DNA of 17,561 bases, taken from an uncultured Sutterella sp. Its GTDB lineage: Bacteria; Pseudomonadota; Gammaproteobacteria; Burkholderiales; Burkholderiaceae_F. Under the pieces are notes generated by a model. The model saw nothing but the letters and a program-made list of their open reading frames with translations, was not told the origin of the DNA and ran no database searches. The stretch is taken from the NCBI GenBank assembly GCA_900552195.1, contig URYO01000007.1, positions 1 through 17,561 of the forward strand. Reading direction: 5' to 3'. The position numbers were made by a program, and so were the translations under genes. Below are positions 1 through 7,101 of the stretch, piece by piece (position 1 is the stretch's first letter; each line of letters begins with the position of its first letter).

Positions 1-1
1 T

Positions 2-280
2 GCCTCAGACCTGACAGCCGTTGGGGAAGCCGAAACGGCTATGAATCGTTTCTTTGCCGGGTTAAACAAGGGCGAAATTCGTTTCCGGCTTCGCAAGGTC
101 AGTCCGGAAGCGTTTGAAATGCACATCCAAAGAGAAGACTTCGAGCGTCTTTCCGAGGAAGAGCGCACAGAGGCTGAGCATCTCTTGGCTTCCTTCCCGC
201 TCTTTGCTTCGGCTCAATGGAAGCCGATGGAGAAGCTCTCGGGATATTTCGATCAGCTTCTCGGACAAAAAGCTCATTAA
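2..280 (+). CDS. 3' end of an unrecognised protein gene (partial)
   Basis: The frame is open from the left edge to a TAA at 278-280, giving about 92 visible residues. An ATG at 41 is the first in frame, but the open codons upstream make it likely that the gene starts outside the window. The product is hydrophilic and rich in Glu, Arg and Phe. It has a probable helical stretch with EEERTEAEHLL and ends GQKAH. There is no membrane segment, signal peptide or motif that I can assign. It converges on the larA-like gene and is separated from it by a strong hairpin terminator, so it belongs to a different transcription unit. I do not recognise the family. Confidence 0.55.
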   Translation, partial: ASDLTAVGEAETAMNRFFAGLNKGEIRFRLRKVSPEAFEMHIQREDFERLSEEERTEAEHLLASFPLFASAQWKPMEKLSGYFDQLLGQKAH

Positions 281-316
281 TCGACAAAGGACGCCGAAGC
301 GTCCTTTGTATGAGCT
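271..316. terminator. Strong bidirectional hairpin terminator between convergent genes
   Basis: There is a perfect 11-bp stem, ACAAAGGACGC (284-294) with GCGTCCTTTGT (299-309), around a CGAA tetraloop. An outer 7-bp pair, AGCTCAT (271-277) with ATGAGCT (310-316), extends it across a one-sided six-base bulge. It lies between the left-edge gene, whose stop codon it includes, and the end of the minus-strand larA-like gene. The stem itself carries short T runs on either strand, so it can plausibly stop transcription both ways. It is therefore also the likely end of the catabolic operon. Confidence 0.85.
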
Positions 317-326
317 GCGCGACAGA

Positions 327-1601
327 TTATTCTTCGACGCGCGGTACCGTGAGAGAGCCTTCCGGCATAACGATAACGGATTCCACCTTACCGATTTCTT
401 TTTCCGCAGCTGCCAAAGCTTCTTCGATCGTGTCATAAGCACCTGAGAACAGCATGTCGCGTGCCATCTTACGATCTAAAGCAGTCACTAAGTAGTATTT
501 GGCTTTTTCCATTAAGCGCGTTACGGCGTAAGCCTTGTTTGCACCGATACGAAAATCTTTCTCGAGTTCGGCTTTAATGGCTTGCGGGGAACCGAGGCGG
601 CGGCAAGCTTCTTCCAGAACCGCAGATCCGCTTCCTTCAACGCATTCGGCCACCATGATGACGGCGCCACCTTTGCGAACGGCACAGGCTGCGTTGTCCA
701 TTGTTTTTTGCATCTGATAAACGTTGATATCTTTCGGATATCCGCCGCAGGAGGCAATCACTAGATCAGCTTCCTTCGGGATGACGCTGCCGTAGACTTC
801 GTCCACAAACTTGCAGGCTTCTTTATGAGCCTTGATGTAGTCGCCGGCAAACATCTTGAGGAACTGGTGCTTCGCGTTCAGGATGGCGTTAAACAAAAAG
901 AGGGAGCGTCCTTTAGCGAAAAGTGCCACACCTTCCATCTGGTCTTCGTAGCAGGGATTGCCGGTCGTTTTTCCGAGGCCGGCCGCCGGATCGAGCATGA
1001 AGCTGTGGTTGACACGCACTGTTTCCATAGCGGCGCATCCCGGGAGAATAGCCTTACGGCCGCCGCCGTATCCGCTGAAGTAATGGTGAACGATCGTACC
1101 TGTCAGGATAACGTGGTCGACGTCGCAGAGATGCTTATTGATCCAAACCGGTGTTCCGCGGGAAGTCGTACCGAAGTACTTAAAGTCTTCCTGCTCGTTG
1201 CAGAGGCTGTTGTACATCTTCAAACGAGAAGCAACGTCCTTGCCAACTGCCTGAACCATTTCTTCTTCTGTCATAGGACGATGTGTACCCAAGGCGAAGA
1301 CGATGTGCATATCTTCATCTTTGACGCCGAGCTTATTCATCTCATTGACGAGGACCGGCATGAAATCAAAGCTGTTTGCGACGCGGGTAGGATCGTTGCA
1401 GATGAAAGCAACTTTCTGGCCCGGTTTAATGATTTCGTTGATGGGAGGACATCCAATCGGGTGGTAGATCGCCTCGAGAACTTCGTAGGGAATGTTTTTC
1501 ATCGGCTCGAATTCTTTGGTGCGAACTTCCTTCAGAACCAGGGTTTCGTCGAGCTCGATTTCTTTTGAGCCTTGTCCATAGGGCAAAACGTACTTCTTCA
1601 T
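327..1601 (-). CDS. larA: LarA-family nickel-pincer-dependent racemase/epimerase
   Basis: The product is 424 residues, the usual length for LarA (DUF2088 plus C-terminal domain). LarA enzymes use a nickel-pincer nucleotide bound to a lysine to racemise lactate or epimerise related 2-hydroxy acids by hydride transfer. The key residues fall almost exactly at Lactobacillus LarA numbering: D70 and R73 in NDPTR, H107 in ALGTHRP, H172/H173, the pincer lysine K183 in GGGRKAILPG, H199, and Q298/K299 in the YQMQKT stretch. The ATG at 1601 has AGGAG about six bases upstream. The gene is last in the minus-strand catabolic locus, 129 bp after the MFS gene, and ends at a strong terminator. Family membership is secure. 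The substrate is not: many homologues act on malate, phenyllactate or sugar acids. The cofactor genes larB, larC and larE are not in the window and must lie elsewhere if the enzyme is active. Confidence 0.88.
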   Translation of the reverse strand: MKKYVLPYGQGSKEIELDETLVLKEVRTKEFEPMKNIPYEVLEAIYHPIGCPPINEIIKPGQKVAFICNDPTRVANSFDFMPVLVNEMNKLGVKDEDMHIVFALGTHRPMTEEEMVQAVGKDVASRLKMYNSLCNEQEDFKYFGTTSRGTPVWINKHLCDVDHVILTGTIVHHYFSGYGGGRKAILPGCAAMETVRVNHSFMLDPAAGLGKTTGNPCYEDQMEGVALFAKGRSLFLFNAILNAKHQFLKMFAGDYIKAHKEACKFVDEVYGSVIPKEADLVIASCGGYPKDINVYQMQKTMDNAACAVRKGGAVIMVAECVEGSGSAVLEEACRRLGSPQAIKAELEKDFRIGANKAYAVTRLMEKAKYYLVTALDRKMARDMLFSGAYDTIEEALAAAEKEIGKVESVIVMPEGSLTVPRVEE

Positions 1602-1730
1602 GAAATCTCCTATTGATGAGCGTTAGCACCCGTCTGCCGTGCTGCTTAGAGGAAAAATTTATCTTAGACGGGCTGATGATCCGATGATTTTGTCTCTCAT
1701 CAGATCTTCAGGCCTCAATGTTAATACGTG
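1602..1730 (-). promoter_or_regulatory. Leader of the larA-like gene with alternative hairpins
   Basis: This 129-bp gap is the longest within the catabolic locus. It holds CCCGTCT (1629-1635) with AGACGGG (1666-1672) as one possible stem. AGCAC (1625-1629) with GTGCT (1639-1643) is a second stem that competes for the same bases. A third pair is CTGATGA (1673-1679) with TCATCAG (1697-1703). No consensus promoter or classical terminator is visible. It may be an attenuating leader or an internal-promoter region that lets larA be expressed separately. Each stem is short, so this is tentative. Confidence 0.3.
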
Positions 1731-2933
1731 TTACAAATCTTGTCTCGTGATTATGTAACCTGTCACCGCCCCCACCAACGAAATGCCGCAGGCAATCAAA
1801 TAGGCCGAGCTGAAGCTGCCGCCGGCAGAGAGTGTTTTGATGATCCAGGGACCTAAAACACCGGCAAAGGAGAAACCGGCAAACATAATCCCGTAGTTGA
1901 CGCTGTTGTGTTTGGCGCCGAAGGCAGCCGCCGTGAATCCGGGGTAGATCCCCATGAAAGAGCCGAACGAGAAACCGACCAACGTCAGTGCTGCAAAGAA
2001 CAAAGCCACTGAACCGTTGCTGCACATGAGCAGCAAAGCCATTCCAAGCGCCGTAAGGACGGAGGACAAAATCAAGGTTTGGCAGGCTCCGAGCCGGTCG
2101 GATACGGCACCCGCGGCAACTCGGCCGAGAGTGTTGATCAGGGCCAGGTAAGAGACTGCCGTTGCAGCCATTGCCGCCGTGAGACCTACCTGTTTACTAG
2201 CAATGCCGGCTGAATGCGAGATGATCATCATTCCGGAGACGGCCCCGCAGCACAGGAAAAACAGCATTTTCCAGAACCGCTTAGTCGCAATCATCTCCCG
2301 CCAGCTCAAACCGGCTGCTGCGTTGTTTGCTGGCGGATTCGCCGAGCTTTTGTCGACAAAGATAAAGCTAAGCAGACCGCCCGCACAGATCACCGCACCG
2401 CAGACAGCTCCGACAATTTCGAATGCGCTTTGAATACCGAAGTTCGTTGTCAGCGCATGCGCGATTGGGGGAAGAACGACCGAACACAGTCCGTAAAAGG
2501 CCGTGGCCATACCGCCCGCAAAACCTCTCCTGTCGGGGAACAGTTTCACGCATGTGTTGATTGTGGCGCCGTACGTCAGTCCGAGGCCAAGACCGAACAG
2601 CAATGAATAGCTCAGGATTAAAGAGGACAAATCCGAGGCGCTGCCCGACAAGAATAAACCGCTTCCGATCAAGAGTCCTCCGACGGTCATCAGCCATCCG
2701 GGACCGAAGCGGTCGTTGACAAAACCGCCCAGGATCATGGGCAGAGGTCCGACGGCGTTAGCCAAGCCGAACACAATCGCCAGATCTCCGGCTGTATAGA
2801 GAACGTTATTGAGCTGGCTCATCTGCTCGGCTTTCGGACCGGCAAAGACACTCCAGGCATAGATCGACCCGGTGCAGAAGTTCACCAAGCAGGCCGTAAT
2901 GAGAAACCTCCAGCGATTTGAGTTATTGGTCAT
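1731..2933 (-). CDS. MFS transporter, oxalate/formate antiporter (OFA) family
   Basis: The 400-residue hydrophobic protein has about 12 predicted membrane helices. The N-terminal motif TGSIYAWSVFAGP and the loop LFPDRRGFAGG are typical of the OFA branch of the major facilitator superfamily, which includes OxlT and the E. coli pyruvate carrier YhjX. These carriers move small carboxylates such as oxalate, formate, pyruvate or lactate across the inner membrane. I chose ATG 2933 because AGGCGG sits five bases before it. The GTG at 2939 would leave almost no spacing. The start overlaps the lyase stop by 11 bp, so translational coupling is likely. Sitting between a lyase and a LarA homologue, it probably carries a substrate or product of those enzymes. 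The exact ligand cannot be read from the sequence. Confidence 0.82.
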   Translation of the reverse strand: MTNNSNRWRFLITACLVNFCTGSIYAWSVFAGPKAEQMSQLNNVLYTAGDLAIVFGLANAVGPLPMILGGFVNDRFGPGWLMTVGGLLIGSGLFLSGSASDLSSLILSYSLLFGLGLGLTYGATINTCVKLFPDRRGFAGGMATAFYGLCSVVLPPIAHALTTNFGIQSAFEIVGAVCGAVICAGGLLSFIFVDKSSANPPANNAAAGLSWREMIATKRFWKMLFFLCCGAVSGMMIISHSAGIASKQVGLTAAMAATAVSYLALINTLGRVAAGAVSDRLGACQTLILSSVLTALGMALLLMCSNGSVALFFAALTLVGFSFGSFMGIYPGFTAAAFGAKHNSVNYGIMFAGFSFAGVLGPWIIKTLSAGGSFSSAYLIACGISLVGAVTGYIITRQDL

Positions 2934-4407
2934 TTGCACCGCCTATTTCTTTTGCCGCCTGATCAAGAAGCTTCATAAAGGTCTCTTGGCCTTTTGTAAA
3001 ACGCTGAACGAAACTTTCTGCGTCCTCGATATGATTTCTCTCAGTCTTAAGGAGTTTTTTCACTTCTTCGGCCGAGCAGCTTCCGGCAGTCCGCCTCCCT
3101 TCCACGATCGCGCGAGGGTCCAATGCGGCTTTGAACTCGTCTTCCGTCAAAGGGAACGGCATCTGTGCTCTTTCTTTCAAGAAGTCTTTCCAGATTTCGC
3201 AAACTTCCTTATAGAGCGTCGTTTCCGGAGTTTTGGATTGAGCACGGGCCCAGGTAACCAGAGAGCTTGCAAAGCCGTGACCGGTGCGGAAATCAATTCC
3301 TTTCAATACGAGTCTGTCGGCGATTTCCTGAGTACATGTCCAATCAGAAGCTATTTCCTTTAGGGCATTGTCTTCCTTAACCCGCAGCCCGTTGACGACA
3401 CGATCAAAACGGCCGAGAACACTCTTAACATCCTTGAATAACTCATTAATTAGCGGTTCATCTCGTTCGTCCGGCATTCCTGTCGGCAAATTCTGAAGAC
3501 GAAGAAGCCAGCTGATCGCCTCCGAAATCACAAAACTGCAGTCGCGTCTTAAATCATTCACAAAACCCGGATTCCTCTTCTGCGGCATTGCGCTTGAGAC
3601 GTAGGTACTTCCGGAGAGGTCTAAGACGACCCAAGGATAAGAGTGGTGGTACTGAGAAGAGAAATCGGCTAGGAATTCCGAAATCAGCGTCATCACGGAA
3701 ACAACAATCTGAGAAAGCTCCAGAGGCAATGTGTTGCCTGCGATCTGTCCGGCATCAAAAGCATTTTCCGACGGTGCCGCAAAGCCGAGGAGATCTGCGA
3801 TACGTTTACGGTTCAGCGGCCATGCCGTTCCGTTTAGAACACCGGCGCCCATCGGGCAGACATCGTATCTGCCGAAACATTGAATGAAGCGCTCGGTTTC
3901 TCTGCTGAAAGCTCTCGCAAAAGCCAAAATGTAGTGGGAGTAACTCTCCGGGAGAGCCTGAACACCGTTGGTATAAGCCGGTACGACTTTACCGGATTCT
4001 CTTTCGGCGAGGTCACACAGACTCTTTTGAATGCGGACGATCTGTTCTACCGCTGCCGCGATTCTTTCTTTGTTCAGTCCGAACTCGACTGTCGCCAGGA
4101 TGTCCTGACTGCTGCGCCCGACATGCATCACGGAGCAGTCCATGCCGGCACGCTTCAGGATCTCAGGTTCAAAATGGATGTAGGTATTGAATTTCGGCAA
4201 TTCGCCGTTTTCGGCTGCAGCCTCAACTTCCCGCATCGCCTTGACGATGCGCCCGGCCTTGTCCCAATCAATAAGATTTTCTTCCAAGTTGCTAATCAGA
4301 CTGGCAAGATTGATACGGTGCAACCACCAATTGGTGTCGTGTTTTTGTAAACCGTCAGCCGCATCGATTTTATCCCTTCCGGCGGATGTCATTTCAAAGC
4401 CTAACAT
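2923..4407 (-). CDS. Argininosuccinate lyase-like C-N lyase (not canonical ArgH)
   Basis: The product is 494 residues and belongs to the fumarase/aspartase superfamily. These enzymes eliminate an amine from N-substituted aspartates, usually releasing fumarate. The superfamily signature SSAMPQKRNP is at 271-280, containing the loop serine that acts in related enzymes. GRSSQD (97-102) matches the ArgH GRSRNDQ region. Where ArgH has YTHLQ, this protein has YTNGVQ (145-150), so the conserved histidine is an asparagine. It is also somewhat longer than ArgH (about 460 residues). The start is ATG 4407, with AGGAG about seven bases upstream; an earlier in-frame ATG at 4425 lies upstream of that site. 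The gene follows the porin after a hairpin and overlaps the MFS gene. With no arginine genes nearby, a catabolic lyase, perhaps of the group that includes EDDS lyase, is more likely than arginine synthesis. Confidence 0.78.
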   Translation of the reverse strand: MLGFEMTSAGRDKIDAADGLQKHDTNWWLHRINLASLISNLEENLIDWDKAGRIVKAMREVEAAAENGELPKFNTYIHFEPEILKRAGMDCSVMHVGRSSQDILATVEFGLNKERIAAAVEQIVRIQKSLCDLAERESGKVVPAYTNGVQALPESYSHYILAFARAFSRETERFIQCFGRYDVCPMGAGVLNGTAWPLNRKRIADLLGFAAPSENAFDAGQIAGNTLPLELSQIVVSVMTLISEFLADFSSQYHHSYPWVVLDLSGSTYVSSAMPQKRNPGFVNDLRRDCSFVISEAISWLLRLQNLPTGMPDERDEPLINELFKDVKSVLGRFDRVVNGLRVKEDNALKEIASDWTCTQEIADRLVLKGIDFRTGHGFASSLVTWARAQSKTPETTLYKEVCEIWKDFLKERAQMPFPLTEDEFKAALDPRAIVEGRRTAGSCSAEEVKKLLKTERNHIEDAESFVQRFTKGQETFMKLLDQAAKEIGGANDQ

Positions 4408-4429
4408 TTCTCTCTCCTTTCTCATTGAG

Positions 4430-4449
4430 GGACGGCGAAGCCGCCGTCC
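4430..4449 (-). other. Intercistronic GC-rich hairpin behind the porin gene
   Basis: A perfect 8-bp stem, GGACGGCG (4430-4437) with CGCCGTCC (4442-4449), encloses a four-base loop. A weaker outer pairing, GAGG (about 4427) with CCTC (4454-4457), can extend it. It lies 12 bp past the porin stop and just before the lyase ribosome-binding site, and no T run follows on the minus strand. It is more likely an mRNA 3'-stabiliser or partial attenuator than a full terminator. That would raise porin output relative to the downstream genes. Confidence 0.6.
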
Positions 4450-4461
4450 TGGCCCTCCAAG

Positions 4462-5667
4462 TTAGAAGCGGTGCATTAAACCGACGATCAACTCACGAGA
4501 CTTGATATTTTCTTCCTGCCAATCTGCATGCTGCAGGAAGAAGCCGCCGATACCGTAAACAGAAGTTCTCTTGCTTAACGGATAGACATAACCTAAACCA
4601 GCATTGAAGCGATAGAAGTCGTTATTCTCGGTTGTGTTTTGGTTTTTACCGAAGGCTGTGCCGGCAGAAACTTTTACTGTTCCGCCGAGTGCATTGAACT
4701 GAGTACCGAGGGAGAACGCCAGAGCTTTGAAGCCTTTGTTTTCGCCGACTTTGCCGTCAGCAGCCGATGTGTTTTGCTCAGCCGCAACCGGAGCAAATTC
4801 TTTGGTTGCGTAACCGCCGATATAGGCGATGTTCTTCATGTACTCCACAGTTCCGTAAACGGTTGCGGGTTCGAACTTATAGTGACCGCCGAGCAAGACC
4901 TTATAGGCGTCTCTGAGTTTCCAGCCGCCGGCCTTCAGATCCGCACTTTGAACATTAAGCCAGTCGGCAGCTAAGGCAACAAAGTACTTCGGCTGGGTAT
5001 AAGTCACGCCAGCAGCCATGTAGCGGTTTGTCTTGGATGTGCCTTCGTTCTCATCGGAGGCGCCGTTGGAATACTGATAGTGGAATTCCAAGCCGCTGAA
5101 GGACGGAGAGCGGTAATTGATCATGTTGTCATGACGAGCCGAGGCAAGCGTGCCGACAAACTTCCAGCCGCCGGTCATATTGCCCCAGCCGGCGCCGAAC
5201 GGATTAACTCTGCTGTTGAAAAGTCCGGTTGTTCCGGAGCCCGTCAGCATGGCCGGCATACGGCCCATCTTTAACGTACCCCAGGTCTTAGACTGAATGC
5301 CGAAGCTTGATTCGCGTTCGAAGGCTTTGCCTTTGATGTATTCGGCACCGTCATCGGCCAAGAAGCCCTGTTCTAAGTGAACGAGCACGGACCAGTCGGA
5401 ATTGAGTTCTTCTCTGGCCTTAATGCCCCATGTCGATACGTTGCCAGTACCTTCCATGTAGCGGCTTGTCGCGCCCTGGCGAGCAACTTTACCGTTCTTC
5501 AGGACATTAGGCGCTCTTTGTCCGACGGGTGACATCATTCCTTTATTGGAATTTTCATGGATGAAGGTCAGGCCCTGATCTAAGAAACCGAACACTTCAA
5601 CTTTAGTTTCGGCAGAAGCAACGGAGGCAGCGGCTGCGAGAACGGCAACAGTAATAAGTTTCTTCAT
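4462..5667 (-). CDS. Outer-membrane porin, betaproteobacterial OmpC/Porin_4 type
   Basis: The product is 401 residues. The first 20 form a classic Sec signal peptide (MKKLITVAVLAAAASVASA) cleaved before ETK. The mature part begins VEVFGFLDQGL, typical of betaproteobacterial general porins, and has alternating amphipathic beta strands rich in Tyr, Gly and Asn. The last residues, VGLMHRF, end in the aromatic needed for BAM-dependent assembly. It should form a trimeric 16-strand barrel in the outer membrane. The start has AAGGA about six bases upstream. It lies 22 bp after the amidohydrolase gene, so it is co-transcribed with the pathway. That placement suggests a channel dedicated to the pathway substrate, though the sequence gives no specificity. 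Confidence 0.9.
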   Translation of the reverse strand: MKKLITVAVLAAAASVASAETKVEVFGFLDQGLTFIHENSNKGMMSPVGQRAPNVLKNGKVARQGATSRYMEGTGNVSTWGIKAREELNSDWSVLVHLEQGFLADDGAEYIKGKAFERESSFGIQSKTWGTLKMGRMPAMLTGSGTTGLFNSRVNPFGAGWGNMTGGWKFVGTLASARHDNMINYRSPSFSGLEFHYQYSNGASDENEGTSKTNRYMAAGVTYTQPKYFVALAADWLNVQSADLKAGGWKLRDAYKVLLGGHYKFEPATVYGTVEYMKNIAYIGGYATKEFAPVAAEQNTSAADGKVGENKGFKALAFSLGTQFNALGGTVKVSAGTAFGKNQNTTENNDFYRFNAGLGYVYPLSKRTSVYGIGGFFLQHADWQEENIKSRELIVGLMHRF

Positions 5668-5689
5668 TTTCTATTCCTTGGGATTAGTA

Positions 5690-7099
5690 TTAATTGAGAC
5701 GATTGAGGAGTTCGAATGAGGGATTGACTTCACGAGCGGGAATGCCTTGGCTGCTGTAGAAGGACAGACCCTTGCTTGTCGTAAAGGCTGTGGGGACGCC
5801 GTTAAAAATCTTTCCGTTTTCAAAAACGGTGTTCCCGCCGGAGATGACTCGGACCGGTGCCTTAGCGACCGGATCTGCCAGGCAGATATCTGCATCAGCA
5901 CCCACGGAGAGATGACCTTTAGAAGGCAGATTCAAAATCCGTGCGGGCATGAGAGAGGCCTTTTTCACGAACTCAAGCATCGTAAGGCCGTCTAAATCCA
6001 CCAGTTCCAATCCGGCTTTCAGCGTGACGTTGCGGGGAATGCAGCCGCCGTCGGTAGACAATGCATCTACCGTGAAGGCCTGGGACGAGCCTCTTCTGGC
6101 TGTAGCACAGAGGACTCTGGAAGAAAGCGGATTCATTCCGGCAAAGCTTCCTGAAACATTGGTGTTCTGGTCCAGGAAGTAATCAGCGCCCTCTTTTCCG
6201 CTGATAAGGATGGTTTGGTCCTGTACATCTTTCATCACGGAGAGGCGTCCGGAAAGAATGGCGTCCACAAGGCCTTTCTTATCCGGAGAAAATCCGAAAT
6301 TGGCCAGACACTTTCTGGGAATCGCGGACTTGGGGATGCCGTTTTCGTCACACACTAAATTCGATCCGTTTCGAGAGGACAGATAGCTTTCTGTGACGAT
6401 GTTCGGATTGGCTTCCAGAATTTGAAGTACGACGATGCTAAGAGCAGCAGCCTTTTCGGGGCACCCTCTGCAGTAAGCATTGATGTGCGGAAGATGCAGA
6501 AAACCTCCGTTTGCGGTGGCTACAGCTTCTTTGACTCCGCTTAAATCGCTTCCGGTTTCCGTAGAACCGGCGTGCCACGCAATGTAAACACCGTTTTCCT
6601 GGCAGTACCTAACAAGACGTTCATTCGCTTTCGGCGTCAGCGGGAAATGACCACCGAGGATTTTGACTCCGTAGCTTCCGTTGGCTAACGCCTTATTGAC
6701 GAAAGCAGCGATTTCTTCGGTTGAAGGATCATTCGTCGGGACGTTCTTGCCCGGAAGAATCGCTTCAAGCGTTCCGTAGGTAATTGCAGCACCGTTAGTT
6801 TTTACGATGCGGGCAAGATCGCCGGAATTACCGCTCATGTCTAAGCAAGTTGTTACACCGGCTGCTGCCACCATCTTGAATCCGCAGGCGCTAATGCCGA
6901 GATGAACATGGCTGTCGATCAAACCGGGGAGAAGCAGGAGGCCTTGAGCCTGCATGACTTCGGAAGCCTCAGAGGAAGTTAGTTTCGGAGCAACTGCTGC
7001 AATTTTCCCGCCCTTTATACCGACATCCGTAATTTCATCGCGGAGATTCTTGGCATCGACGACTCGGGCGCCTTTAATTAACAGGTCAAACGTACTCAT
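5690..7099 (-). CDS. Amidohydrolase-superfamily metal-dependent hydrolase
   Basis: The product is 469 residues with the fold signatures of the amidohydrolase superfamily (dihydroorotase, hydantoinase, D-aminoacylase and deacetylase relatives). An N-terminal beta-sandwich segment, LLIKGARVVDAKN, leads to the metal motif DSHVHLG with H64 and H66. K146 in YGVKILGGH is a candidate carboxylated lysine. H176 in AWHAGS, H202/H205 and D350 in LSTDGG complete a plausible metal site. There is no signal peptide, so it is cytoplasmic. The ATG is two bases after the DcuC-like stop and has only a weak ribosome-binding site, so coupling is likely. It probably hydrolyses an amide, ureido or cyclic imide bond in the pathway substrate. 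The exact reaction cannot be assigned from sequence. Confidence 0.78.
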   Translation of the reverse strand: MSTFDLLIKGARVVDAKNLRDEITDVGIKGGKIAAVAPKLTSSEASEVMQAQGLLLLPGLIDSHVHLGISACGFKMVAAAGVTTCLDMSGNSGDLARIVKTNGAAITYGTLEAILPGKNVPTNDPSTEEIAAFVNKALANGSYGVKILGGHFPLTPKANERLVRYCQENGVYIAWHAGSTETGSDLSGVKEAVATANGGFLHLPHINAYCRGCPEKAAALSIVVLQILEANPNIVTESYLSSRNGSNLVCDENGIPKSAIPRKCLANFGFSPDKKGLVDAILSGRLSVMKDVQDQTILISGKEGADYFLDQNTNVSGSFAGMNPLSSRVLCATARRGSSQAFTVDALSTDGGCIPRNVTLKAGLELVDLDGLTMLEFVKKASLMPARILNLPSKGHLSVGADADICLADPVAKAPVRVISGGNTVFENGKIFNGVPTAFTTSKGLSFYSSQGIPAREVNPSFELLNRLN

Positions 7100-7101
7100 G
7101 A

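Noticed and set aside
825..1568. Long plus-strand open frame (247 codons) inside the larA-like gene
   Set aside because: It is fully antisense to a gene with a complete set of family motifs, and its translation shows no recognisable domain.
2923..4407. Assignment as argH for arginine biosynthesis
   Set aside because: The key YTHLQ motif is altered, no arginine genes are nearby, and the context is catabolic.
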